Below are positions 25,971-34,835 of a stretch of DNA of 64,000 nt, piece by piece; the first letter of the stretch is position 1; every line of letters starts with the position of its first letter. The notes under the pieces are model-generated. The model was not told the DNA's origin. It was given only the letters and a program-made list of their open reading frames with translations, and did no database searches. A program made the position numbers and the translations under genes. The DNA is from Nocardia sp. BMG111209 (GTDB lineage Bacteria > Actinomycetota > Actinomycetes > Mycobacteriales > Mycobacteriaceae). The stretch spans positions 2,852,001-2,916,000 of the forward strand of contig NZ_KB907307.1 in assembly GCF_000381925.1 (NCBI RefSeq), in the 5' to 3' direction.

Positions 25971-26035
25971 TCCATATTATGGAATCAGCGAGATTATAAG
26001 TCGCAGAACCAGATCGATTGCTTCCACATTATGGG
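25971..26035. promoter_or_regulatory. Two CCAYATTATGG boxes, candidate IclR operators
   Basis: TCCATATTATGGA at 25971-25983 is a perfect 13-bp palindrome, and CCACATTATGG at 26024-26034 repeats it with one change. The copies are 52 bp apart, about five helical turns. The region lies between the divergent organosulfur operon and the IclR gene, is unusually AT-rich for the window, and the second copy overlaps the likely IclR promoter or leader. This fits an IclR-family autoregulator. Confidence 0.6.
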
Positions 26036-26047
26036 AGACTCGGTGGG

Positions 26048-26845
26048 GTGAGCGGAGATTCGGCGAAACCACGGGACGGCGCGCAGGCGGTCCATCGGAC
26101 TCTGGCGCTGCTGCACTGTTTCGGCGACAGCCCGCAGGATCTGTCCGCGTCGGATCTGGCGCGCCGCACCGACCTGCCGCTGTCGACGACCCACCGCCTG
26201 TTGCAGGCCATGACCGCGACCGGCTTCCTGGAACAGGACCGCGACACCGCCCGCTACGGCCTCGGCCCGACCATGGCCGAACTCGGCCGGGCCGCCTACC
26301 ACCGCCGCGGCCTGCATCGCGCCGAACCGGAACTCGCGGCGCTGTCGCAGCGCACCGGCGTCACCGCGGACCTGGCCGTGCGGGTCGGTGCGCGCGCGGT
26401 GATCCTGGTCGGCAGCTCGCTGGCGAACGACCATGGTCGCGCGCTGCGCCGGCCGCTGCATTCGACGGCGCTGGGCAAGGTGCTGCTCGCCTGGTCGGAC
26501 GCGGCGGACCGGGAGATCGGCACGCCGCTGACACCGCAGACCGACCGCACGATCACCGATCCACAGGCGTTGCGCGAGGAGTTGATCCGGGTCCGCGCCG
26601 CCGGATACGCCCTCAACGACGGGGAATCCGCCTCGGGGGTGCGCACGGTCGCGGTCCCGGTCCTGGACGCCGACGATCACGCCCGCTTCGCGCTGGCGCT
26701 GCGCTCGTCGCCGGAGGTGATCACCGGCGAGCGGCTGGGCTGGTTCGCGGAACAGGCCGCCGCGTGCGCGACCGCGCTGGAAGTCGTTCTGCTGCCGCCG
26801 AATCGGCGGCGCACCGGTCCGCGACCGGTCATCGCGCTGCCCTGA
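26048..26845 (+). CDS. IclR-family transcriptional regulator
   Basis: This protein of about 265 residues has an N-terminal winged helix (LSASDLARRTDLPLSTTHRLLQAM) and a C-terminal IclR effector domain, with RPLHSTALGKVLLAW and a GESASGVRTVAVPV segment. It is divergent from the organosulfur operon and very likely controls it, in response to a small molecule. GTG 26048 gives a compact N-terminus; TTG 26018 is an in-frame alternative. It ends 12 bp before a convergent membrane protein gene. Confidence 0.9.
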   Translation: MSGDSAKPRDGAQAVHRTLALLHCFGDSPQDLSASDLARRTDLPLSTTHRLLQAMTATGFLEQDRDTARYGLGPTMAELGRAAYHRRGLHRAEPELAALSQRTGVTADLAVRVGARAVILVGSSLANDHGRALRRPLHSTALGKVLLAWSDAADREIGTPLTPQTDRTITDPQALREELIRVRAAGYALNDGESASGVRTVAVPVLDADDHARFALALRSSPEVITGERLGWFAEQAAACATALEVVLLPPNRRRTGPRPVIALP

Positions 26846-26857
26846 CCGCCGGCCGGG

Positions 26858-27664
26858 CTAGTAGCCGCGCAGTCCGCGATACCGGACGATCAGCAGGGCG
26901 CCCAGCGTGCCGAGCAGCCAGACGCTCAGTCCCACACCGGTATTCAGGACGAAGCGCAGATTTCGATCGATATGCGGCAGCAGCCGCAGCAGCGGATCGT
27001 GCTGGATCCCGTCGATCGGGGCGACCAGGTAGTACAGCGCGTAGGGCAGTGCCAGATGGCCCAGCCACAGCCAGGTCTCGCGGCTGCGGCGGGCCCGCCA
27101 GCGATGGACCAGCGAGCGCGTCTCCACCGGCAGCAGCACCGAGATCAGGTTGCCGACGCCGAGCCAGCACAACAGCGGCAGCAGCACCGTGAACAGGGTG
27201 CCGACCAGCCGGGTCGGCGGTAACGAGTGCGCGAGCACGGCGGTCAGGGCCAGCAGCGGCAGGCCGACGATGATCAGCAGCGCGAGGTTCTTGGTGAGCA
27301 GGATGCTGCGCACCGGCAGGCCCGCGGCCAGGCCCGCCCGGACCCGGGGCGCGTCCAGGCCGAGGATGTTGGTGGTGGTGACGTCGGCCAGGATGAACGT
27401 GGCGAAATAGGTGCCGACCAGCACCACCCAGCCGAACTGCCGGTGCGGGTGTGCCAGCGGCGAGACCAGCAGATACAGCAGCGACAGCACCAGATTGGCG
27501 GCGACGCCCTCCAGCCAGTAGCGGGGTGCGGCGAACGACCAGCGCACCTCGTCGGCCACCCGGCGGGCCGGGTGGTGGCCGGGATCCAGCGGGATGTGCG
27601 AGGGTACGGGCCGATGTTCGGCCCGCAGATAGCGCCGGACGCGGTCGCGGGCGGCGCCGGACAT
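26858..27664 (-). CDS. Integral membrane protein, ABC-2 permease-like
   Basis: This 268-residue protein has about six predicted membrane helices after a charged N-terminus. The segment NILGLDAPRVRAGLAAGLPVRSILLTKNL resembles the loop of ABC-2-type exporter permeases (GLDG..., then a short amphipathic stretch and a Lys). No ATPase gene is adjacent, so an ABC role is not proven. It starts four bases after the alpha/beta hydrolase stop. Confidence 0.7.
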   Translation of the reverse strand: MSGAARDRVRRYLRAEHRPVPSHIPLDPGHHPARRVADEVRWSFAAPRYWLEGVAANLVLSLLYLLVSPLAHPHRQFGWVVLVGTYFATFILADVTTTNILGLDAPRVRAGLAAGLPVRSILLTKNLALLIIVGLPLLALTAVLAHSLPPTRLVGTLFTVLLPLLCWLGVGNLISVLLPVETRSLVHRWRARRSRETWLWLGHLALPYALYYLVAPIDGIQHDPLLRLLPHIDRNLRFVLNTGVGLSVWLLGTLGALLIVRYRGLRGY

Positions 27665-27668
27665 CCGG

Positions 27669-28418
27669 TCAGCCCAGCGAACCGGCGAATTCACCCAATC
27701 GGTGTGCAATGGCATCCGGTATCCGTCGCGGTATCTGGTGGCCACCGGCCCGGACCGACTCGAGCCGTGAGCCCGGGAGGCGGTTCTGCAACGCGTGGGC
27801 GGTGGCGATCGGGACGACCTTATCGGCCGGGTCGGCGATGATCGACACCGGGAGTCCCAGGTCCGCGACGCGGTCGATCCAGGGGTCGAACCCGCGCAGC
27901 AGTTCCCGCTGTTCGGTGAGGAAGCTGCGCCACACCGGACCGTGCTCGTGCCGGATGCCGGCGAGCACCCGCACCGACGCGTGGTCCGGGGCGGCCGCGT
28001 GCCCGGCCAGCCGCCGGGCCGCCCAGGGCAGCAGCGCCCAGGCGGTCATCGCCAGCACCGGGCCGGCGACCGGTGCGGCCAGCAGTTCGTCCCAACGGGA
28101 CACACATCCCGGGCCGACGCCCGCGATCAGCACCAGACCGCGCACCCGATCGGGCGCCGCGGCGGCCGCGGCCAGCGCGACCCCGCCGCCGTAGGAGTGC
28201 CCGACCAGAACCGCGTCCCGGATCTCGGCGCGCGCCAGCCGATCCGCGACCCACTCGGCATTGCCCGCCAGGCCGGTGACCGGCGCGCGGTTGTCGCCGT
28301 AGCCCGGCCGGTCCCACGCCACCGCGGGCACGGACGCGGGCAGGCAGGTGAGCACGCCGTCCCAGTCCGCGCGACTACCCGGCTGCCCGTGCAGCAGGAC
28401 CAGGTGCGGGATACCCAT
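27669..28418 (-). CDS. Alpha/beta hydrolase
   Basis: This 249-residue alpha/beta hydrolase has the oxyanion HGQPG segment near residue 10, the nucleophile GHSYGG with Ser75, an acid near DPADK (about 197-200) and His227 in AGGHQIP. The frame is open upstream, but MGIPHLVLLHG is the natural beginning. The gene diverges from the kinase-fold gene at 28504 and is followed closely by the membrane protein gene. The substrate is unknown. Confidence 0.87.
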   Translation of the reverse strand: MGIPHLVLLHGQPGSRADWDGVLTCLPASVPAVAWDRPGYGDNRAPVTGLAGNAEWVADRLARAEIRDAVLVGHSYGGGVALAAAAAAPDRVRGLVLIAGVGPGCVSRWDELLAAPVAGPVLAMTAWALLPWAARRLAGHAAAPDHASVRVLAGIRHEHGPVWRSFLTEQRELLRGFDPWIDRVADLGLPVSIIADPADKVVPIATAHALQNRLPGSRLESVRAGGHQIPRRIPDAIAHRLGEFAGSLG

Positions 28419-28503
28419 GCGGACCACGGTAATGGGCCGATGTGACGGTGACGTGGCGAAATCCTGTGTTTCCGCGGTGATCCCGCGTGCGTAGGGTCGT
28501 CTC

Positions 28504-29406
28504 GTGATCGAGATCCCGGCGGAGTTCATCCGCATCAAGTCCGCCAACGCGGGCGAACGCGGGCTCGCGTGGACCGCGACCCTGCCGGGCCTGCTGGACG
28601 AACTGCTGCAACGCTGGTCGTGCACACCCACCGGCCCCGTGATGTACGGCCGGGTCGGAATCGTGGTGCCGGTGCGGAATCCGGACCTGCCACCGGCGGT
28701 GGTCAAGGTGTCGTTCCCGCATCCGGGCAACGTCCACGATCCGGACGCCTACGTGACCTGGGCGGGCAACGGCGCGGTCCGGCTGTTCGCGCGGGACGAC
28801 GACAATTTCGCGATGCTGCTGGAACGGGTTTCGCAGCACACCCTCGCCACCGTCACCGACCACGAGGAGGCCCTGACGATCCAGGGCGGGCTGTCCCGCC
28901 GCCTGGCCGTCGCCGCCCCACCGGGACTGCCGCGCCTGGCCGCGAAGGTGGATCGATGGGAACACGAGATACTCTCCACCGCAACCGCTTTCGGTGACCC
29001 GGTGCCGCGCGTGGTGCTCGACGCCGCCGTCGCCACCCTGCGCGAGCTCGGCCCCGGCCAGCCCGACATCCTCGTCCACGGCGATCTGCACGACGCCAAC
29101 ATCCTCGCCGCCGATCGCGAACCGTGGCTCGCGATCGACCCGGCGACCCTGGTCGGGGATCCGGCGCACGACGCCCTCAACGTGATCCGCAGTCCCCGCT
29201 TCGGCGAGGTCCTGCTGTCCTCGGAGATGCGGCCGGACATCCTTCGCTTCCTCGGCATCTATTGCGCCGCGGCCGGACTGGACCCCGAACACGCGCGCCG
29301 CTGGACCCAGGCCGGCGCCGTCCGGGAAGCGATGTGGGGCCGCCGGCACGGGGAACCCGACTGGCTCGTGCACGCCACCGATCGACTCGCCGAGGCGCTG
29401 CTCTGA
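28504..29406 (+). CDS. Aminoglycoside/hydroxyurea antibiotic kinase-like protein
   Basis: This 300-residue protein fits the APH(6)/hydroxyurea phosphotransferase family. The catalytic loop is LVHGDLHDANIL, and the metal-binding residue is in WLAIDPATLVGDPAHD, a segment typical of streptomycin 6-kinase relatives. Members phosphorylate streptomycin or hydroxyurea, but most actinobacterial copies are uncharacterised, so resistance is only a possibility. The GTG start is the first in frame. Confidence 0.85.
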   Translation: MIEIPAEFIRIKSANAGERGLAWTATLPGLLDELLQRWSCTPTGPVMYGRVGIVVPVRNPDLPPAVVKVSFPHPGNVHDPDAYVTWAGNGAVRLFARDDDNFAMLLERVSQHTLATVTDHEEALTIQGGLSRRLAVAAPPGLPRLAAKVDRWEHEILSTATAFGDPVPRVVLDAAVATLRELGPGQPDILVHGDLHDANILAADREPWLAIDPATLVGDPAHDALNVIRSPRFGEVLLSSEMRPDILRFLGIYCAAAGLDPEHARRWTQAGAVREAMWGRRHGEPDWLVHATDRLAEALL

Positions 29407-29552
29407 GATCCGGTCCGGATCGGGGTGGGTGTGGGTTGTGATAGTTCGGGGTGGTTGGACGGGAGGCGGGCGCGGGTGGGTGGGGGCGGCCTACGATGCG
29501 GGGCGTGGACTGCCACCTACGGGACGGGCGGCCGGGCAGGAGGTTCGGGGTG

Positions 29553-31052
29553 ATGGAACCGGGGCAGATCTTCGCCGGGTTCACGATCGAGCGGCTGCTG
29601 GGACGCGGCGGTATGGGTGAGGTCTATCTGGCGCGCCATCCCCGGCTGCCCCGGCTCACGGCGGTGAAGGTACTGGATCGGGCCCTGGGGGCGAACCGGG
29701 CGATCCGGGCCCGATTCGAGCGGGAGGCGGATCTGGCGGCCCGGCTGGATCATCCGAACATCGTGGCCGTACACGACCGCGGGGTCGAGGACGACCGGTT
29801 GTGGATCGCGATGCAGTACGTGGACGGTACCGATGCGGGGGCGCTCGATGTCCGGCTGCTGCCGGCGGGCGAGGCGGTACGGATCGTCGCCGATATCGCC
29901 GATGCGCTGGATCACGCGCATGCCACAGGGATTCTGCATCGGGATGTGCGGCCCGAGAACATCCTCATCGCGGCCGAGCCCGGGAATCGGGTGCTGCTGG
30001 CCGATTTCGGGATCGCGCGACTGCGGGACGACACCACGCATCTCACCGGCAGCGGGAACCTCACCGCGACACTGGCATACGCGTCGCCGGAACAACTCGC
30101 GGGCGCCGAGGTCGATCATCGGGCCGATCAGTACGCGCTGGCGTGCACATTGTATCGGCTGCTGACCGGGAATGTGCCCTATCCGGTGGGCAATTCGGCG
30201 GGGTTGCTCGACTCGCGCGGCGCCGCACCGGTTCCCGTGCACGCCCAGCGGCCGGAGATTCCGGCGGCGATGGATGCGGTGCTGGCGACCGCGCTGGCGG
30301 CGGATCCGCGGCAGCGGTTCGCGTCGTGCGGGGATTTCGCGGCGGCGGCGCGGCGCGCGCTGACCGCGCCGCCCGATCCGGCGCGGGCGGCGGGACGGCG
30401 GCCGCGGCGGCGGGCCGCGTTGATCGCCGGCGGCGCGGCGGCGGTGCTGGCCCTGGTGGCCACCGTCGTTGTGGCCGTGGCGAATTCGGCGCAACGTGGC
30501 GCGGAGGCCGGATCCGGGCCGGTCACGGTGCCGCCGGTGTCGTTCGCGCCGAGTGTCACCGCGCCGGCGACCACCACGGACCAGGTCCGGCCGACGGGCG
30601 CGGCGGTGGTGCTGCACAACACCTTTCCGCGGATGGTGCCCGAGAACGGCGGGCCCGGCAGCGGATTCCGCGACGCCTGGTGCACCTTCGACACCGGCAA
30701 CCGGCACGAGAAGTTCGACAACCTGCCGTCCTTCGGGGACTGGACCGTGGCGGCGAACTGCCCGGGGGCGATGAACAGCCGGCCCGCCGCCCAGTACCTC
30801 TACTACCTCTACGACACCCCGGACGCCGCGCGCGCGGTGCTGGCGGGGCTACCGCCGAACATCCGCGCCGAGCGCAGCAGGTCCGGCCACGGCTATACCT
30901 CGTACACGATGCAGGGTGTCGGCGCCGGCGCGTACACCTATACGGTCACGGCCTTCCACGGCGATCCGGATCGGGAGCGGATCCTGCTCCTGTCGATCCT
31001 GCCGACGCTGGAGGACAGCCTCGACTGGTGGTGGTCGGCGCCGCTGGACTGA
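29553..31052 (+). CDS. Receptor-type Ser/Thr protein kinase
   Basis: This 499-residue PknB-type kinase has a glycine-rich loop LGRGGMGEVYLARH, Lys39 in AVKVL, HRDVRPEN at 129-136, DFG at 151-153 and ASPEQL in the P+1 region. A single membrane helix lies near 288-312, followed by an external domain of about 185 residues containing two Cys. The catalytic-loop Lys of HRDxKPxN is Arg here, which may lower activity. AGGAGG precedes a GTG-ATG pair; ATG 29553 is chosen. The external domain is not one I recognise. Confidence 0.92.
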   Translation: MEPGQIFAGFTIERLLGRGGMGEVYLARHPRLPRLTAVKVLDRALGANRAIRARFEREADLAARLDHPNIVAVHDRGVEDDRLWIAMQYVDGTDAGALDVRLLPAGEAVRIVADIADALDHAHATGILHRDVRPENILIAAEPGNRVLLADFGIARLRDDTTHLTGSGNLTATLAYASPEQLAGAEVDHRADQYALACTLYRLLTGNVPYPVGNSAGLLDSRGAAPVPVHAQRPEIPAAMDAVLATALAADPRQRFASCGDFAAAARRALTAPPDPARAAGRRPRRRAALIAGGAAAVLALVATVVVAVANSAQRGAEAGSGPVTVPPVSFAPSVTAPATTTDQVRPTGAAVVLHNTFPRMVPENGGPGSGFRDAWCTFDTGNRHEKFDNLPSFGDWTVAANCPGAMNSRPAAQYLYYLYDTPDAARAVLAGLPPNIRAERSRSGHGYTSYTMQGVGAGAYTYTVTAFHGDPDRERILLLSILPTLEDSLDWWWSAPLD

Positions 31053-31136
31053 GCCGCCGACACGCCCGGAGTTACCGGCCGGAAGCCCGCTGCGGCCCTA
31101 CCCTTTCGAAAGAGCGTGCGAAAGGCGAGGGATGCG

Positions 31137-32336
31137 GTGACGACAGTGGACAAGGTGCCGGCCGGGCTGCTCGACGATCTGCGCGACGGGGTGTCGTTCG
31201 CCCTGGAGGAACTCGACGAGATCCTCGCGGTGATGGCCGCCGAACAGGCCGAGGAGCGGCCGCGCGACGGCGAGCTGATCACCGCGCGGCTCGGGCTCGA
31301 CGGCGAGCGGCCGGAAACACTGACGATGATCGGCGCGCGGTACGACCTGTCGCGAGATCGGGTGCGGCAGTTGTACACCCGCGCGGTGGGGCAGATGGTG
31401 CGGCGGGTGCAGGCCACCGGACATCCGGACGTGGGGTTGTTCGCGCGGCGGTATCCGGTCGGGTGGGGCGACGAGCGGCTGGTGCGGACGCTGCTGGGCG
31501 AGACCTACGTCACCGACAGCGATATCGCCGCACAGGATCTGGCCTATCTCAAGCTGCGGCTGGCCGGGCACGCGCTGATGGACGCGAAACGCATCGCGGG
31601 CTTCGTGTTCCAGCGCATCGCGGGCTGGCAGCAGCGCGGACGCTGGCATCCGGCCGAGCCGCGGCCGGTCGAACCGATTGCCGGGCAACTGGTTCCGCTG
31701 CTGCGCCGGGCCGAATGGCCGGGCGGAACCGCCGCCGGCCTGCCGGAACTGCCGATCCGCACCGTCGACGCCGGCGACGACGCGCGCGGTCACGTCTTCG
31801 CCGAGACCCTCGGCCGGGAGACCACTTTCGACACCGCGCTGGAAGCCCGTCTGCTGCGGATGCTGGACGAGAGCGAATCGGTGGCCACCTTCACCGAGCG
31901 GCCGATCGCGGTCGGCTACCGGCTCGACGACGTGCAACGGCTGCATCATCCCACCGTCGGCGCCCGGCTGACCGACGGGCGGGTACTGCTGATCGATGTG
32001 GTGCCGTTGGGCCGCTTGGCCTTTCACGGCAACCGCGCGAAGCTCGACGCCGCCCGGTCGCTGGCGCACGAGCACGGCTGGGGCTGGCTCGTGTTCACCG
32101 GCAGCCGGCTCGGCGTCCCGGATCTGTTGCACCACAACGTCGAGCCCCGCCGGGAGCACCCGCTGCGCAACCGCCTCGCGCGCGGCCCGCTGGACTGGGC
32201 GGAATTCCGCCGCTACCGCGAGGAGGCGGACCTGGACGTGATCGACGTGACCGCGCTGGCCCTGCGCCACGGATGGCGCTGGGAGCGCGGCCCGTTCCGG
32301 CTCGCTAGCGCTGGGCCAGGATCATCGCCGCCATGA
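31137..32336 (+). CDS. Sigma-region-4-like HTH protein with nuclease-like C-terminus
   Basis: This protein of about 399 residues has a sigma-70 region 4-like helix-turn-helix near residues 60-90 (ETLTMIGARYDLSRDRVRQLYTRAV). A long helical middle follows, and then a C-terminal region with a TnsA/restriction-endonuclease-like pattern (VGARLTDGRVLLIDVVP then KLDAARSLAHEHGWGWLVFTG). The catalytic D/E-x-K is not intact (DVV), so nuclease activity is doubtful. GTG 31137 has GAGG upstream; GTG 31116 is an alternative. Its last 32 bases overlap the convergent CoiA-like gene. Confidence 0.7.
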   Translation: MTTVDKVPAGLLDDLRDGVSFALEELDEILAVMAAEQAEERPRDGELITARLGLDGERPETLTMIGARYDLSRDRVRQLYTRAVGQMVRRVQATGHPDVGLFARRYPVGWGDERLVRTLLGETYVTDSDIAAQDLAYLKLRLAGHALMDAKRIAGFVFQRIAGWQQRGRWHPAEPRPVEPIAGQLVPLLRRAEWPGGTAAGLPELPIRTVDAGDDARGHVFAETLGRETTFDTALEARLLRMLDESESVATFTERPIAVGYRLDDVQRLHHPTVGARLTDGRVLLIDVVPLGRLAFHGNRAKLDAARSLAHEHGWGWLVFTGSRLGVPDLLHHNVEPRREHPLRNRLARGPLDWAEFRRYREEADLDVIDVTALALRHGWRWERGPFRLASAGPGSSPP

Positions 32337-33264
32337 GGAAGGTGACGACGATGAACACCGCGAACCAGGTGATCAGCTGCCAGTGCCGCACCGCCACCCG
32401 CTCGCGCTCGATCGCGTAGCGCAGGCCCGCGTCGACCCGATTGTGGTCGTCGAGGCGGCGGCGGGTGACGGCCAGCCGCTGCGCCACCTCCTCGGCCTCC
32501 ACGAGATCCCGCTGCAGCCGGTCCAGCTGGCGTTCCTTCTTACGGGTCGCCCTGCGCGCCAGCGCCAGCGCGGTGCGCTGATGCACCAGCTCCCGGCGCT
32601 GCGCCGCGATGACGGCCGCCTGCGCGCTGGTGTGCTGCTCCCAATCGGTCACCGTGGCCCAACCTCCTGTGTCCTCGTCGCGAATGCCCCAGGCCACCCG
32701 GCCCGCGACCCAGTCCTCGATGAATTCGCGCAGCGTGTACGTGCGCGCCGAGGGTGTGGCCAGGCCGCTGTGGGTGAGCTCCAGCAGGCCCGCGGTCACC
32801 TGGTAGCCGCACCCGTCGGGGGCGAAGTCGTCGACGGCCATCGCCTGGATGCGCGGCACCCAGTAGCCGGGCGGGCACAGCCACAGCACCTCCTCGCAGC
32901 CGACCGCCCGCAAGCGCGTGGTGCGTTCCCTGGCCTGTTCCAAAGACACCGGGGCACTGCGTATTTCGATCGCACACAATCGAGATTCGCGGTGCCACAA
33001 CAATCCTGCGGTCTGGGCGCCGAGCGGCTTGTCCACCTCGGCGTCGTCGGCGCCGCAGGCCAGCAGCCAGCCGCGCAACCAGTACTTCATCCGCTGCACG
33101 TCCCAGCGGCAGTCCCCGCAGTCGGGTTCGCGGCAGCGCTGCCCGGGGCGATGCCCGCGCGGATTCGGTTCGACCGCTGGAAGATTCAGAAGTTCCGGAG
33201 CGCGCTCGGTGGCGGCGACCGCCACCTGCGTGCGCCCGATCCCGGCCTGTTCCTTCGTGCTCAC
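32305..33264 (-). CDS. CoiA-like protein with coiled coil and C-terminal membrane anchor
   Basis: This 319-residue protein has a Cys cluster near residue 43 (RCREPDCGDCR). Next comes a region resembling the nuclease core of CoiA-like proteins: a K/R-rich helix MKYWLRGWLL, then CAIEIRSAPVSLEQARERTTRLRAVGCEEVLWLC. A long charged coiled coil and a single C-terminal membrane helix (ITWFAVFIVVTFLMAAMIL) complete it. The usual Asp before the ExQ motif is not evident, so catalysis is uncertain. The GTG start follows a long gap. It is convergent with, and overlaps, the sigma-4-like gene. Confidence 0.65.
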   Translation of the reverse strand: MSTKEQAGIGRTQVAVAATERAPELLNLPAVEPNPRGHRPGQRCREPDCGDCRWDVQRMKYWLRGWLLACGADDAEVDKPLGAQTAGLLWHRESRLCAIEIRSAPVSLEQARERTTRLRAVGCEEVLWLCPPGYWVPRIQAMAVDDFAPDGCGYQVTAGLLELTHSGLATPSARTYTLREFIEDWVAGRVAWGIRDEDTGGWATVTDWEQHTSAQAAVIAAQRRELVHQRTALALARRATRKKERQLDRLQRDLVEAEEVAQRLAVTRRRLDDHNRVDAGLRYAIERERVAVRHWQLITWFAVFIVVTFLMAAMILAQR

Positions 33265-33505
33265 GCGACCACGCCCCTCACACACCCGTGCACCCGCGTC
33301 CCGTTCCGGTCCGCTACATCTAGATTGCCGCACAACCGAGTCCCATTCAGGGGATCCGGGCACCTTTTGTTACCCAACCGCTAGCCCGGCGTGACCATCT
33401 CCGTTCCGCGCCTGCGTATTCGGCGTCTCGCATAGCAGTGGGCTATCAACGATCCGGCCCCCGCTCCGCCGCACCGAACCGCCCGGCGGCGGCTACGCTG
33501 CGCAG

Positions 33506-34708
33506 ATGGCCGCCGAATACATGTCTGTATCGTCACCGCTCCGCGCTGCGCGCGTGGCCAATTCGATGGCCTTCGCACTGCAGGGTTTCTTCCTCGCGGT
33601 GGTGCTCACGGAACTGCCGCAGGAGAAGGATCGGTTCCATCTCACCGACACCCTGATCCTGATCGCGGTCGTGCTGATCTCTCTGCTGGCGGCGGTGGGC
33701 AGTGTGCTCGCCGAACATCTGGCGGTGCGGTGGTCGAGCCGGGTGGCGTTGCGAATCGGGTTGGGCCTCATCGCCGTCACCGGCCTCGGCGCGGCGGTGT
33801 CGCCGAATACCGGGGTGCTGTTCGCCGCCCTCGGCGGATACGGCGTGGCGGTCGGCATCGTCGACGCCAGTACCAATATGCAGGCGGTGTTCATCCAGCA
33901 CGGGTACGGCCGGATCGTGCTCTCGTCGTTCTACGGCGCCTGGAGCGCCGGTTCGATCCTCGGGGCGCTGTTCGTGGCCGGCTGCGAGAAGTTGCACGTG
34001 ACGCTCGGGGCGGCGCTGGCCGCCGCCGCGCTCGTCGTCCTGGTCGCCGGGCAGGGGTTCGGGCCGCGGCTGCTCGGCACCCGGCAGGCCGAATCGGAAC
34101 CCGGCGAGCAGGGCAAGGCGGGAATCCTGCCGCTGCGCGCCTATCTGGTGTTCGGCGTGGCGATGGCGCTGGTCTTCGCGATCGATCTGGCCGTGGGCAA
34201 CTGGTCGGCGCTGTATCTGAAGGACGATCTGGCGGCGACGTCGGCGACGGCCGCGCTGGCCCTGGCCGCGTATCAGGGTGCGTCGCTGGTCACCCGGCTC
34301 ACCGGCGACCTGTGGGTGCGGCGATTCGGGCCGCGCGTGGTGGTGCGGGTGTCGGCCCTGATCGGCGCGGTCGGGCTGGCGGTGGTGGTCGCGGCGCCGG
34401 GCCCGATCCCGGCCCTGATCGGATTCCTGATCGCGGGAATCGGATTGCCCGTGATCGCGCCGTTGTGTTTCAGCGAGGTCGGTGAGCTCACCGGCGGACG
34501 CGGACTGGACGCGGTGATCGCGCGGCTGAATCTGTTCAACTACGCGGGCACGCTGGTCGGCGGCGGGGTGGTCGGCGGGCTGGCGGATGCCACGACTCGC
34601 CGGGCGGGCTTCGCGATTCCACTGTTCTTCGCGGTGCTGCTGATCTTCGCCGCGCGCTTCTTCCACGCCCGCGCCGGCGCCACATCGGCGGTCGACGCCG
34701 CCGATTAG
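33506..34708 (+). CDS. Major facilitator superfamily transporter
   Basis: This 400-residue protein has about 12 hydrophobic helices in the two-bundle MFS pattern, with a short cytoplasmic loop (ARRLLGTRQAESEPGEQGK region) in the middle. Features include the YGAWSAGSILGALF helix typical of MFS proteins related to YbjJ/fucose permease-like carriers. It would exchange or expel a small molecule across the inner membrane. No neighbour hints at a substrate. Confidence 0.88.
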   Translation: MAAEYMSVSSPLRAARVANSMAFALQGFFLAVVLTELPQEKDRFHLTDTLILIAVVLISLLAAVGSVLAEHLAVRWSSRVALRIGLGLIAVTGLGAAVSPNTGVLFAALGGYGVAVGIVDASTNMQAVFIQHGYGRIVLSSFYGAWSAGSILGALFVAGCEKLHVTLGAALAAAALVVLVAGQGFGPRLLGTRQAESEPGEQGKAGILPLRAYLVFGVAMALVFAIDLAVGNWSALYLKDDLAATSATAALALAAYQGASLVTRLTGDLWVRRFGPRVVVRVSALIGAVGLAVVVAAPGPIPALIGFLIAGIGLPVIAPLCFSEVGELTGGRGLDAVIARLNLFNYAGTLVGGGVVGGLADATTRRAGFAIPLFFAVLLIFAARFFHARAGATSAVDAAD

Positions 34709-34835
34709 GGCAGGTCTCGACCCTGCGTCAGGCGTACCGAGATGGTTGACCTGCCTCCGGCTGCCCACCAGACTCGGACGTGCTCAGAGCTCGATCCGAG
34801 CTGTTTCCACTCCGACGGGCACGGAAGGAATACAT

